NCBI GenBank assembly: GCA_024516035.1 | Contig: CM044961.1 | Span: forward strand, 990,020-1,054,019 | DNA length: 64,000 nucleotides | From: Bactericera cockerelli | Lineage: Eukaryota; Arthropoda; Insecta; Hemiptera; Triozidae | Reading direction: 5' to 3' | Part shown: positions 1 through 10,295 of the stretch, piece after piece | Position numbering within the stretch: the stretch's first letter is position 1 | How the letters are laid out: every line of letters starts with the position of its first letter | Made by a program: the position numbers and the translations under genes | Notes under the pieces: generated by a model | The model's input: only the letters and a program-made list of their open reading frames with translations | Databases searched by the model: none | Told to the model about the DNA's origin: nothing

Positions 1-38
1 AGGCCATGCCTGGCCCGCAAAGAGGGCGAAGCCGCTAG
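1..38 (+). mobile_element. Helitron 3' end (cut by window edge)
   Basis: The first bases read as a GC-rich terminal segment ending in CTAG at 35-38 followed by T, the usual Helitron 3' terminus. The segment GGCCATGCCTGGCCCGCAAAG is closely similar, in reverse complement, to the 3' end of the complete 237-bp element at 53330-53566. The rest of the element lies upstream of the window. Confidence 0.6.
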
Positions 39-1017
39 TAAAATAAATGACCATGAATGCTAAGTGACAAAAAAAACTTAGAAGAATAACCCTTAATTTA
101 TCGTGATATTTTATTAGTTATAAGGGAAGAAATATTAAATTAAATAACATTAACCAATTTTTTTATTATATTTTGTAAATTAGAGAAAAAAAAAAAAGTC
201 CAATGTCAGAGGTAAAGGGCAGGTGTCCATTAAACAAACAGAAAGAACTTTTTAGATGACAATCGAATTTTTTTAAAGGTAATTACGTATCGTTATATCC
301 CAGAGTATTGCACGCAATTACGATCGAGAATATGAGGTTAGGACTTGGTTTGGAACAAGAGCACAATACAAATTCTGAGGCACGCGCATTCGACACCCTC
401 GCACTTAAACCGAAAAACTTACAGTGCTAAATGAAAAATAATAAAATTCCATACATATCCTCCACCACACACATACATGTGATAATTTAAAATAAAAAGG
501 AGAAGAAATTAAGTTAAATGAAAGAAATGTAAAAACTCAAACATTGAGAAAGTATATCTTTTGAAAAAAATATAATTACTTAGCGTTAATTAGCTATAAT
601 ACTACTCAATGGTATGACAATTAATTGTTAACGTATCAATTTGTTTTCTCTCTTTATAGTGATTGTAGTGTAAATGTAGAAGAGTGAGAGCAGGTACAAG
701 GATTTTCATCAAATTGTAACTACCTAATTTATATCAGACAACAGTGACAGACAATTTTCTTACAATTCTTCTTTATTATTATTTTTTAGCAAGCAAATTA
801 CTAAATTCATGTTCATATTTTGTACTCTCACGTATTTGTGTACAATAGAACGTTCACAGATGTTGTTCAATTCACAGAAGCAAATTTGTTTACAAAATTG
901 TGACATGAGAAAACGAGAAGATGAAGAAAATGAAAAAAGATATCGGAAGAAAAATTGCTAAAAAAAGAGGAAGAGACGTAAATAGAACTACCTAGAAGTA
1001 CAAAAAAAAGATAGAGA
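39..1017. other. AT-rich non-coding stretch
   Basis: No conserved coding frame, RNA gene or recognisable repeat was seen here. A-rich purine tracts thicken towards 900-1017, where the GA microsatellite begins. The short frame on the minus strand at 867-1082 is a translation of this low-complexity tract. Confidence 0.5.
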
Positions 1018-1119
1018 TGGATAGAGAGAGAGAGATAGAGAGAGAGAGAAGCAAAAGTTGCAAGATGAAAAACATGAAACAAAATAAATCTGAGAAAGCA
1101 GAATCAACTTTGCACATCA

Positions 1120-1151
<32 letters not shown>

Positions 1152-1237
1152 CGAACGAAAAAGAAAAAGGAGAGGGAGACTTGAGTGAGAGAGATAGAAA
1201 AGAGGAGAAACAGAAATAGAGACAAATTTATAGGGAA

Positions 1238-1268
<31 letters not shown>

Positions 1269-1400
1269 TGAAAAGAGAAATAAAGATTAAATCTCAAATG
1301 TTGAAAAGAGTTAAGAACTTTGGAAAAGAGAGAGAGAGAGAGAGAGAGAGAATGAGTGAGTGAGAGAGAGAGAAGGTGCAGAAAGAAAACTAGAAGAGAA
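1018..1400. repeat. GA-rich microsatellite block
   Basis: Several (GA)n runs (about 1021-1050, 1120-1150, 1239-1262, 1327-1351) are separated by imperfect purine sequence. Serine/leucine-rich minus-strand frames here are artefacts of the (CT)n complement. Confidence 0.9.
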
Positions 1401-1786
1401 GATTTAAAAAAGGAAGAAAAAATGTTCGAGTTTTTAAAGTTATTTATGATATTGGTATCCCAGAAAGTTCTGAACGTAAGCCATTTAGTCAGTGGTGGAG
1501 AGAAAATGTCGACTGGGCACGGATTTCTGTTTTAAAGAAAAAGTATGTAGATGTTAAGTAGTAAGTAAGGAAACGGAAGTATTGTTACGATCAGTGTAAA
1601 ACAAAACGTGGAGAATAGCTGAGGGACCAGCGTCGATGTTGCTTTTAATAATAAGATGTGAAACACTCATCTTTAAAAAAAAAAACAAGTTCTAACTTAA
1701 GCGTAATCTAATGTTCATTAATATGGATGATTGAATGATCAATGTTCATGAATTCATTTTTATTGCACAGATAATCTGTCTGATCG

Positions 1787-2056
1787 CTAGCGTCGATGAC
1801 TCGTTCAATGCACCGGTTCTCGTAGGACAACGTTGAGCGAAGTGGAGACTTCATTCCGGCCCAACTCAGGCTGGGTGAGTTTTATGTAGATATCAGGTTT
1901 GTGAGTTTCATGCGATAGAGGGCAACACCCTTCAATGGGTGAGTTTAATATGGGTAGGCGGTTTGTGAGTTTCTTGTGAATGGAGGGTAACAGTCCTGTC
2001 GTGATATGACCATGTTAGTTGAAAGCGACGTGAAACCCAAAAAAAAAAAAAAAAAG
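1787..2056 (+). mobile_element. 5S rRNA-derived SINE (SINE3-type), with duplicated body
   Basis: The head resembles eukaryotic 5S rRNA (CAATGCACCGGTTCTCGTAGG, compare the GAATACATCGGTTCTCGTC region of insect 5S). The shared body AGGCTGGGTGAG follows, then TTGTGAGTTTC, the 3' part ATATGACCATG...GAAAGCGACGT, and a 16-A tail. This copy is diverged and has the GGGTGAGTTT...GGTTTGTGAGTTTC segment twice in tandem (about 1872-1914 and 1937-1975). Confidence 0.8.
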
Positions 2057-2245
2057 GAAATTGAAAAACAGAAGCTAGAGATGGGATGCCGTGTGAAAAT
2101 CAATATAACGGAAAAACAGGAAACGCCATCACGAGGGATTTAGAAACAATAAGAAAGTGTCAAGACTCAGGACATAATGTGGGGCTGGGAGCTGGCTAGA
2201 GTGTGACCAATAAGTACTGCGACACATTCGAGAAGATAATATTAT

Positions 2246-2304
2246 TAAAATCGTCTTATTTATACTGCCCGATTAACACTATTAAGTACCATTATTCCAG
2301 CAGT
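2246..2304 (-). mobile_element. Inverted 3' fragment of SINE family E
   Basis: The tail of the family whose full copy begins just downstream (2365) appears here inverted: TCGTCTTATTTATACTGCCCGATTA followed by the CCATTATTCCAGCAGTAAG segment. It makes a hairpin with sequence at 2307-2321 (arms TACCATTATTCCAGC and its exact complement). Confidence 0.65.
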
Positions 2305-2364
2305 AAGCTGGAATAATGGTATTATTATGTGGTAAAATAATAATATGTCTTGAAAAAAACATGT

Positions 2365-2556
2365 CAAGGTAGCTCAGTGGTAAAGGCGGCACTCTGTGAA
2401 TCCAGGAATACCAGAGGTTGCGGGTTCGAAACCCAGGCGGGACATGATAAGTTATTCTTTTTAGGATTTTTACCACATAATAATATGTCTAGGGCTTACT
2501 GCTGGAATAATGGGACTTAATAGTCCTAATCGGGCACTATAAATATGGCGATTATG
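2365..2556 (+). mobile_element. tRNA-derived SINE, family E
   Basis: The A-box-like AGCTCAGTGGTAAAGGCGG and B-box GGTTCGAAACC are spaced as in a tRNA. The family tail follows: ACCACATAATAATATGTCT, GGCTTACTGCTGGAATAATGG and a CGGGCACTATAAAT-type end. Other copies lie at 17396, 28365 (-), 30369, 31000 (-), 52661 and 56843. Confidence 0.8.
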
Positions 2557-2560
2557 TTCG

Positions 2561-2622
2561 AACCCGGGACCTTCCGCATGGCAAGCGAGTGCTTAATCAC
2601 TAAGCTATCCGTGCGCTTAGTG
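2561..2622 (-). mobile_element. tRNA-derived SINE head, family H (fragment)
   Basis: On the minus strand this reads as a tRNA-like head with CACTAAGCGCACGGATAGCT, GCTTGCCATGCGGAAGGTCC and the B-box GGTTCGAAC. It is the same head type as the fuller copy at 59018-59318. Confidence 0.65.
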
Positions 2623-2769
2623 TGAGAAAATAAGCTAGCTACTTCATGTGCAGCCTGTAGTGTTTAAGGCACCGTGGTAGTAACGACAAATGTACACGAC
2701 AGTACAACAGGGAATATGTTGAGAAATAGGAAAATTTGAGTATATAACACAGACACTAAGGAAAATAGA

Positions 2770-2880
2770 GACAAAAAAAATGGAAAGAGAGAGTTAGAGA
2801 GAAGAAGTAGAGAAAAAGTAGAGAAAAAGAGACAGTGTGAGAGATGAAAAATAAAGAGAAAATATATCTACGGAAAAGTA
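2770..2880. repeat. Purine-rich low-complexity tract
   Basis: This is a run of GA/A-rich imperfect repeats (GAGAGAAGAAGTAGAG and similar) without coding signal. Confidence 0.6.
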
Positions 2881-2889
2881 GAGAATGTA

Positions 2890-3156
2890 GGTAGAGTTAT
2901 TCGGTTGTCATGCAGAAAGTCCCGGATTCGAACCCACGAGCTGACAAGAAAATTGTGTTTAAATACCTTTCGGTGCGCTCGTGTTGACCCAGCACCTAAA
3001 TGGGAAGTATTGTGTTACTTCTCGCCCATCAGAGGGGAGGCACACTACGGGATGGACAAGATACAACACAGACCTCAAGCGTCTACAGTAGCTACTGTTT
3101 CATAGCTATGAAATAAAGAAGTCTGTGAAACAGTGAAACACTCATCTTTTTTTAAG
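2890..3156 (+). mobile_element. tRNA-derived SINE, family H
   Basis: A diverged head (TGTCATGCAGAAAGTCCCG, B-box GATTCGAACCC) is followed by the family body: TTTCGGTGCGCTCGTGTTGACC, a CACCTAAATGGGAAGTATTG segment, CATCAGAGGGGAGGCA, CTACAACACAGACC-like sequence and a GTGAAACACTCATCTTT end. It is shared with 59018-59318 and 61651-61803. Confidence 0.8.
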
Positions 3157-3288
3157 TTAAAGAGTGAAAGAGAGGAAAAACAATTAAAGATAATACAAAT
3201 GAACATGAAGAGAAATTTGAGAGAACTTAAATCTTAATTGTAGTTGAAAATAATTTTGAAGTTAGAAAACAATTTTAAGGTAGATAAG

Positions 3289-3513
3289 CCAGCGTCAATG
3301 GTGCATTGAATGCACCGGTTCTCATAGAATTATCGAAGTTAAGCAACGTCCAGCCATGTGAAGACATTGTGATGCTGGCATTCCGGCCCAACCCAGGCTG
3401 GGTTAGGTTAATATGTTTAGCAGGGTTGTGAGTTGTGAGTAACACCCCTGTCGGGATATGACAATATTGACCATGCAGTTGAAAGCGACGTTAAACCCAA
3501 ATTAAAAAAAAGA
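3289..3513 (+). mobile_element. 5S rRNA-derived SINE
   Basis: The 5S-like head TTGAATGCACCGGTTCTCAT...GAAGTTAAGCAACGTCCAGC is followed by the body GGCCCAACCCAGGCTGGG and the 3' end GCAGTTGAAAGCGACGTTAA with an A-rich tail. It is full-length but has a short deletion around the GTTTGTGAG segment. Confidence 0.85.
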
Positions 3514-3853
3514 TAGAGATCTCAGTTTGAAAAATTGAAACTTTTCTTCATTTTTGAATCGTACAGAAAGTTGAAGAAATTTCAAATCATCGCTCAAAGA
3601 CACAACAGCTATCATTCCTAGAAACAATATTGCACGAGTCAAGGACTGAGGAAGAAAAGTTTATGAAGAGCCTGCGGAAATGAAATAGTGATGTGAAAGA
3701 AAAAATAGCTGAAGTTAAAAAGAAAGCTACAAAGAACAGGAAGAGACTTGTGCTCAAACAGGGATCAAAGAAATACCAAGGAAAAAGATATATGGATAAA
3801 AAAATATACTATATCACAAGACTTGAAAGTAGTCTAAGGAGCCCCAAAATAGG

Positions 3854-3985
3854 CTGACCTGCGTGGCTCAGTGGTTAAGAGCATTGGTTGCTGACCCAGA
3901 GGTTGCGGGTTCGAATCCCGGCCGGAGCGGAAAATACTGTCCTAGTTTTTCCGATTCCAGAATGCCATGGATGTTATCATTATTT
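3854..3985 (+). mobile_element. tRNA-derived SINE, family F
   Basis: A-box GTGGCTCAGTGGTTAAGAGC and B-box GGGTTCGAATCCCGG are separated as in a tRNA gene. The family body GGAGCGGAAAAT...TTTTTCCGATTCCAGAATGG then follows. The 3' end is cut short compared with 34573-34735. Confidence 0.8.
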
Positions 3986-4009
3986 ATTTTAATAAGCGTG
4001 TAAAGATAT

Positions 4010-4250
4010 AGGTTATTTAACCTACAAAACAATATGAACAAGATAGATAAAAATATAGACCTAATAAGTACGGGTATATATTATGTCCTAACGAAAATGC
4101 GGGGTTATTGCCTACGGCAATCTCTTCCACTAAACCCTTGGTGGTGATACTGTGAACGGAAATGAAGAGACAAAAGAGGGTATTATAAAATAGATAGTGA
4201 AAAGAAAAAGAAAAAAATACATTTGAAATCAACAAATCATATTAACAAAC
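4010..4250 (-). repeat. Dispersed repeat, likely LINE 3'-UTR tail
   Basis: The core GGGGTTATTGCCTACGGCAATCTCTTCCAC recurs at about 29140-29165 and 63000-63040. On the minus strand each copy reads GGAAGAGATTGCC...GGCAATAACCCCGC, then an AT-rich, T-rich run. That is the layout of LINE 3' ends that I know from insects, but no coding part is attached, so the family is unresolved. Confidence 0.5.
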
Positions 4251-4268
4251 AAACATAATTATGATAGG

Positions 4269-4566
4269 TAGTCACCGTGGCAGAGTGAGTTAGCGCGCTA
4301 GGCATTGCATGCATGGTGACCTGGGTTCAATTCCTAGCGGGGCAGGAATTTTTCTGCTCTGCAGTTGGATGTTCGGGGTCCACTCATGCCTCGTGAGGAA
4401 AAATGAGTAGTTACTTGTATGAGTAACGACCAGTGGCGGCATTACCAGAGTGAAAAGAAATTAATGTAATAGAATTCGAAAAGTACAGGAGGCTCTTAGT
4501 AATGCTGCGCTACCCACAAAAATTATGAAGAGGCTTTGTGCTTCACCACAAATAAAATCATACATA
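4269..4566 (+). mobile_element. tRNA-derived SINE, family C
   Basis: The head has GTCACCGTGGCAGAGTGAGT (A-box part) and B-box GGGTTCAATTCC. The body AGCGGGGCAGGAATTTTT, TTGGATGTTCGGGGTC and CTCGTGAGGAAAAATGAGTA follows, then CGACCAGTGGCGGCATTACC and an AT-rich tail. It is the most complete copy of family C in the window. Confidence 0.75.
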
Positions 4567-4815
4567 CATATAATTATGATAATAAATTGCAAAGATTTGT
4601 GACAAGAATTTAATTTATAAAGTATCAGAAATTAGGTAAGCAGACAACTGAAATAGATTCATAGAATTGTAATTGACATAGGATTATTCATAAGATTGAA
4701 ACACTAAAAATAAAAAGAATGTAAGTCATCGTGTTCATGTTACTTACTTTCTCATTTTTATTTGACCGAACTTGGGACTCACATCAATTTACCAATCATA
4801 AAAGACAAAATAAAA

Positions 4816-4986
4816 GCTAAGCAACGTTCAACGAGGCTAGGACTTGGATGGGTGACGATTCCCGGCCATAGTCAGGCTGGGTGAGGTTAATTTTAGTATC
4901 TGGTTTGTGAGTTCCCAGCGTATGGAGGGTAAAATTCCCGTTGTGATATGACCATGATGTTGAAAGTGACGTTAAACCCAAAAAAG
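4816..4986 (+). mobile_element. 5S rRNA-derived SINE, 5'-truncated
   Basis: The copy begins inside the 5S head at CTAAGCAACGTTCAACG and keeps AGGACTTGGATGGGTGAC. That matches the 5S rRNA internal segment TTAGTACTTAGATGGGTGAC better than any other copy here. The common body and the GTTAAACCC-A(n) end follow. Loss of the 5' end fits abortive reverse transcription. Confidence 0.85.
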
Positions 4987-5900
4987 CAGACAAAGTAAAA
5001 GATATGAAAACGGAGTACAGGCAAAAGAGACTAAAAGAAACAAAATAGACAAAATAAGAGATACGAAAACGGAGCATAGGCAAAAGAGACAAAACATAAA
5101 AGATAAAATAAAAGATACGAAAACAAAGCACAGACAAAAGAGACTAAAAGAAGCATAGAAGACAAAATAAAAGATACGAAAACAAAGCACAGACAAAAGA
5201 GACTAAAAGAAACATAGAAGACAAAATAAAAGATACGAAAACGGAGCACACGCAAAAGAGACTAAAAGAAACATAAGAGACAAAGTGAAAGATACGAAAA
5301 CGGAGCACAGGCAAAAGAGACTAATATAAACATAAAAGACAAAATAAGATATACGAAAATGGAGCACAGGCAAAAGAGACTAAAAGAAACATAGAAGACA
5401 AAATAAAAGATACGAAAACGAAGCATAGGCAAAAGAGACTAAAAGAGACAAAATAAAAGATACGAAAACGGAGCACAGGCAAAAGAGACTAATATAAACA
5501 TAAAAGACAAAATAAGATATACGAAAATGGAGCACAGGCAAAAGAGACTAAAAGAAACATAAGAAACAAAGTAAAAGATACGGAAACGGAGCACAGGCAA
5601 AAGAGACTAAAAGAAACATAAAAGACAAAAGAAAATATACGAGCACAGGCAAAAGAGACTAAAAGAAACATACAAGACAAAATAAAAAGATACGAAAACG
5701 AAGCATATAGGCAAAAGAGACTAAAAGAGACATAAGAGACAAAATAAAAGATACGAAAACGGAGCACAGGCAAAAGAGACTAAAAGAAATAATAAAGATA
5801 AGAAAACGGAGTACGTGCAAAAGAGACTAAAAGAAACATAAGAGACAAAGTAAAAGATACGAGCACAGCCAAAAGAAACTAAATACTAAAGACAGGCACC
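4983..5900 (+). repeat. Minisatellite, about 53-60 bp unit, ~16 copies
   Basis: The unit contains GACAAAATAAAAGATACGA, AAACGGAGCACAGGCAAAAG and AGACTAAAAGAAACAT, repeated with small indels. Array spacing measured at the GCAAAAGAGAC word is about 53-60 bp. It starts exactly where the A-tail of the truncated 5S-SINE ends, so it may have grown out of that tail. The long minus-strand frames (Phe/Ser/Leu-rich) are translations of the array. Confidence 0.9.
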
Positions 5901-6055
5901 AGAAATGGAAACACTCACAGAAGACAGGGATTAAGAGAGGTGGGTGCTCAAATATTTATAGAGAGCAGAATGAAGAAAGGGATTATGTAAATATTTGGAA
6001 AAACAGTTTTTGCCTTCCTGTAACTAGAAGACGATACGCTTATCCCTGAAAGAGA

Positions 6056-6240
6056 CACCATGGTGACCTGAGTTCGATCCCCAGCGGGGCAGGAATTTTT
6101 ATGCTTTGTAGGTACTTGGATGTTCGGGGTCTACTCATACCTCGTGAGGAAAAATGAGTAGCTGCTTCAATGTGAGCCGTGACCAGTGACATTCAACCCG
6201 CCATTGACGCTGGCTAATCACGATGTGATATCACAAGAAC
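6056..6240 (+). mobile_element. tRNA-derived SINE, family C (5'-truncated)
   Basis: The copy starts at the B-box side (GTGACCTGAGTTCGATCCCC) and continues with AGCGGGGCAGGAATTTTTAT, GGATGTTCGGGGTCTACTC and CTCGTGAGGAAAAATGAGTA, as at 4269-4566. The 3' end merges into a fragment resembling the start of a 5S-SINE in reverse (about 6190-6215). Confidence 0.7.
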
Positions 6241-6411
6241 TTTTCCTTGGGAATCGAACCACAAACCTCTGAGTTCGAGTTAAGCAATTTATTGATCAAA
6301 ATACTGAAATTATATAATTATTATTATTATTATCTGATCTGGTTGCAGGGTTTTCAGTGAAACCCTAAAAATTAACACTGAGACCTAATTAGATCTATTG
6401 TGACCAGTTGA

Positions 6412-6653
6412 TTCGATTTGGTTTTAACGTCCTGATTGAGATAGATAGTCAGGACGGGGGTTTTACCCTTCATTCGCTGGGAATCGTACTAGCTACCCAC
6501 ATTAACCTCACCCAGCCTGGATATGGCCGGAAATGTTAGCCTCACGTGTTTGGAGGGATCAGAATTTTCTTCAAAAAGTCTGCCCCAACCGGCGATCGAA
6601 CTCGGGATCTCTGGACTACGGGCAGTAGTCACAACCCTTACGCCGCGGAGGCT
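6412..6653 (-). mobile_element. tRNA-derived SINE sharing the 5S-SINE body, family B
   Basis: On the minus strand the tRNA-like head is GCGTAAGGGTTGTGACTACT...GATCCCGAGTTCGATCGCCG. It is joined to the body CCAGGCTGGGTGAGGTTAAT, GTGGGTAGCTAGTACGATTC and AAACCCCCGTCCTGAC. The body from GGCC(C)...CCAGGCTGGGTGAGGTTAATGTGGGTAG matches the 5S-headed SINEs (for example 49436-49655), but the head is unrelated to 5S rRNA. Confidence 0.8.
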
Positions 6654-6785
6654 AGCTTGGATAAAATTCTACTACAAATCTTCCGAGTGCAATCTTTTTA
6701 TTCGCATGTAGTGCTACGATATTTAAACGACATAACACAATTGTTCAATTTGGGATTTTTTTGCCTAGAGGTTTCTCAAAGATGA

Positions 6786-7440
6786 AAACACTTATCTGAG
6801 ATGTCTCTCAGTTATCTCTCTCAGCTATGTGTTGTAAGTTATGTATGTACTCTTTATCTTTATGTATTTCAAGTTATGTACTATTTATCTGCCACTATTC
6901 TATGGACTTAGTACTTTACCACAGTATCTACATATTTCGTACTCAGATTCAAACAAGGTATTTTTGTGTAGTAGAAGTGGTTATTTTCTGAAATGTTCTA
7001 TAAAAAAAGCACATGAATACTCTGTATTAGTATATACCTGTATTTTAACGATTTTGCAACAACTACTTCATAAAACCATAATGCTAAATGGTTATTATCT
7101 GCTTGTAAAAGTACAAAACTTGTGAAAGTACCAGGTAGACTGTAAGACACAACAGAAACAGGCTAATAATACGGAGAGATGTAGAAAGTAATAATACTGA
7201 GGATAATAATAAGGTAATACATTTGAATTGGTATAAATTTTTCTTTGAGTTCTGCTATATTTACGCCTATATTTTCAAAATGCGGCGCATGATTTTAGGG
7301 ATCGGAATTATAATTACTGTGCATATTTCTATCAGGGTTTCAACTTTTGTTTGGTACTTATTTAATATAAGAGTTCTCTTTTGTTTGAATGTAGCTTTCT
7401 CTAATTTAATTTTTCAAACCCTTCTTCATGCATTTCTGTT
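6786..7440. other. Unassigned AT-rich stretch
   Basis: There is no recognisable repeat or coding domain. Open frames on the plus strand (6841-7125 and the start of 7223-7831) have a composition typical of AT-rich random sequence and match no family I know. Confidence 0.4.
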
Positions 7441-8375
7441 CAAACCGCAGAATTCTTCCCTATATCTTTCTCTCTCTTTCTCTCGCCCTCTTTTTTTTCT
7501 TCCTCTCTCTCTCTGTCTCTCAGTCTCTTATTTTAATTTATCTTTTTCTGTCTCTTTCTCTTCTTCTTTTTCTTTCTTTGTCTCTCTCTCTTTCTCTCTC
7601 TACCTCGTTCATCCTTATCTTTGTGACTCCTTAATTCTAGCTACTCTCATTTATTCCCACGAACCTTTGAATCTCTTTTTCTCTTTTTCTTACTTTCTCT
7701 CTCTTATTTTATCTCACTCTCTTTATCTCACCCTCTTTTTCTATCTCTGTCTCTTTCTCATTTATTTCTCTTCCTCTTTTTCTTTCTTTTTCTCTTTCTC
7801 TCTACTCTTCGTTTATCTTTGTGACTCCTAAATTTTAGATACTCTTATTTGTTTCCACGAGACTTTAAATCTCTTTCTCTCTATATCTTCTTTCTCTCTC
7901 TTTCACTTCATGTTTCTCACCCTCTCCTCATTTTTCATTCTCTTTTTTCTGCATTGTCTCTTCTGTTACTTTCTGCCTCTTAAATTTTGTCTCCTCTCAT
8001 TTTTCCCACTATTTTTTTATCTCTTTCTCTCTCTCTCCAGAGGGGAGTAAATTCTCCCCTCTCTCAATTGTCTCCTTCACTTCAATTTTTACAAATGTTT
8101 CTTCCGTTAAAAGGCGTAGAGAACAAAATTTTCAAGTGGTGTTGGCATTCTGCCACACCTTTCTCTTTCTTTCTCTCTCTTTTATCTCTCTCTCTCTCTA
8201 TCTCATCCCTCTTCCTCCTCTTTCTCTCTATTTTCTCCCCTTCTCCGTCTACCTCTCTTTCTTTCTCAAACCTCTTACTTTTTTCTAAATTTTATTCTTA
8301 ACAGTCTCTAGTCATCGCTTTTTCTCTCTACCTGTGCATGTAATTTTCTCTCTCTACCTCGATCATTCAATTTTT
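7440..8375. repeat. CT-rich low-complexity block
   Basis: The block consists of imperfect (CT)n/(TTTCT)n runs, with a partial internal duplication: TCTTTGTGACTCCT(T/A)AATT at about 7617 and 7816 marks repeated units of about 200 bp. The Ser/Leu/Phe-rich frames are artefacts. Confidence 0.85.
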
Positions 8376-8941
8376 TCTCATTATGTATTATTTGTTCTCG
8401 AAAAGTCGATGCAACCCGCCTGAAATTTTGAAATAATTAACAAATTATTAGCTTTTTTAAATTTCATTATCTAGTTTCTAGGTAGTACTATTGTTTATTA
8501 TACTATTTACAATCTTCTTGGTCATGGTACAGAGAGAGTGTGTTTGAATCCCAGGTTAGACAGAATTAAAAAAAAAATATTTCTCGAATTTAGTCACACA
8601 ATTTCTTGGTAAAATAAAAATAAAATCAAAATATCAACTGAATTTCACAAAAATCCGAAATAGGTATTTTTCATTTATTTTTAATTTTAAAACATGTGCT
8701 TTTTATTTATTTGCAATTTAAAATATGTAAAAAAAAAAAAAAAATAATATAAAAAGCAATGAAAAAGAAAGAAACGAGGTTTTACAGCCCATTCAGCTCA
8801 TTTCTGGTGTTATGTTGTAAAAAAATGTATTTTTTTATAGTTAAAAGTCTAAAGAGTGGGTATATCATCTAAATAAAATTATCTTGGGCAAATACTGAGT
8901 GTTATACACCTCTACTTTTTAAATAGGAAGTATAATGTTCA
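8376..8941. other. AT-rich stretch
   Basis: A diverged B-box-like GTGTTTGAATCCCAGGTTAG at about 8538 is followed by an A-rich run (8566-8577), probably an old SINE relic. The rest, including A(17) near 8729, shows nothing else. Confidence 0.35.
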
Positions 8942-9159
8942 TCTCTATATATAAATGAGAAATATGGACGGACTTTGTGTGCAGGAATTGTTTAGGCGAA
9001 ACGGTAAGAGATAGCAAAAAATTGATGAGAGATGACCCCAAGTAAAATTGCCGAAAAGTACCAGGAAAATTATCAAAAGTCCAAAATTCCAAACCGTCCT
9101 TGAGTTGTGACCTTCCTCGAGTATTGCCTTGAGGAAGGGTCCGATTTTAAGACAGTCTT

Positions 9160-9705
9160 TGCTCTGGAACTTGAAATCTATCGCGAGGACCTATATTTTT
9201 TTATTATTTAATAACACATTAGACAAAATTAGCTTTCATTTAATTCATTTTAGGCCACATACTGACGTACCGTTCTCGAGATATAAGCCAGAATGTTCGA
9301 AATTTCGACCTTTTTTTCAGACTTTTCACGTTTTTTAACACATTTAAGCGCGGAACTTAAAATTTATCGCGAGGACATATATTTTTTATTATTTAAAAAC
9401 ACATGAGACAAAATTAGCTTTCTTTCAATTCATTTTAGGCCACATTCTGACGTACCATTCTCGAGATATAAGCCAGAATGTTCGAAATTTCGACCTTTTT
9501 TTCAGACTTTTCACGTTTTTTAACAGATTCCAGCGCGGAACCTAAAATTTATCGTAGGGACCCATATTTTTTTTTATTGTAAAACTCTCTCAGAACATCA
9601 CATGCTTATTTGAGCCCTTTGTTGCCATATTCTGACAAACCGTTTCTCGAAATCTAGGCCAGTTTGCTACATTATCAATTACCGCTATGAGAGATTTGGC
9701 TCGGG
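9160..9705 (+). repeat. ~187-bp tandem repeat inside the Helitron, ~3 copies
   Basis: Each unit has GCGGAACTTAAAATTTATCG, AGACAAAATTAGCTTTC, TTTTAGGCCACATTCTGACG and CGAGATATAAGCCAGAATG. Units one and two are close copies; the third (from about 9530) is more diverged. Confidence 0.8.
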
Positions 9706-9728
9706 ATTTTGAAATTTACAGCGATGAT

Positions 9729-9729
9729 G

Positions 9730-9814
<85 letters not shown>

Positions 9815-10016
9815 GTGTGGTGTGTGTGATGTGGATGTGTGTGTGTGTGTGTGTGTGTGTGGATGTGTGTGTGTGGTGTGGATGTGTGTGTGGATGTGTG
9901 TGTGTGTGTGTGTGTTTTGTGGATTGTGGTGTGTGTGTGTGGATGTGTGTGTGTGGATGTGTGTTGTGTGTGGATGGGTGTGGTGTGTTGTGTGTATTTG
10001 GTATGGTGTTTGTGTG

Positions 10017-10048
<32 letters not shown>

Positions 10049-10098
10049 ACGTGTGAGTGTGTGTGGATGTGTGTGTGTGTGGATGTGTGTGTGTGTGG

Positions 10099-10130
<32 letters not shown>

Positions 10131-10157
10131 TGTATGGGTGGTGTGTGATGTATGGGT

Positions 10158-10192
<35 letters not shown>

Positions 10193-10263
10193 ATGTGTGT
10201 GTGGATGTGTGTGTGTGTGTGTGGATGTGTGTGTGTGTGTGATGTATGGGTGGTGTGTGTGTG
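9729..10263. repeat. TG microsatellite with GGATG/GTATGGG variants
   Basis: More than 500 bp of (TG)n is interrupted by TGGATG and GATGTATGGGTGG motifs. The longest Cys/Val- or Thr/His-rich frames on both strands come from this array and are not genes. Confidence 0.95.
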
Positions 10264-10295
10264 ATGGCTTGGCGAAGCGGGTGCAGCCCGCTAGT

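Larger units (their letters stand above)
8942..10294 (+). mobile_element. Non-autonomous Helitron, 1353 bp
   Basis: The element starts with TCTCTATATATAAATGAGAA and ends with the hairpin AGCGGGTGCAGCCCGCT overlapping CTAG. It is flanked by A (8941) and T (10295), so it sits at the AT dinucleotide that Helitrons target and has no TSD or TIR. Inside are about three copies of a ~187-bp tandem unit (9160-9700), then a long TG array (9729-10263). There is no Rep/helicase coding sequence, so it must have moved in trans. A second 5' end of the same type starts at 38359. Confidence 0.75.

Noticed and set aside
3870..3925. True tRNA gene
   Set aside because: A and B boxes are present, but the acceptor stems do not pair and the sequence continues into a shared SINE body. 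The same applies to all other tRNA-like hits.
4817..5773. Series of Phe/Ser/Leu-rich minus-strand frames that look like a multi-pass membrane protein family
   Set aside because: They arise from the ~57-bp minisatellite; period and indels shift the frame.
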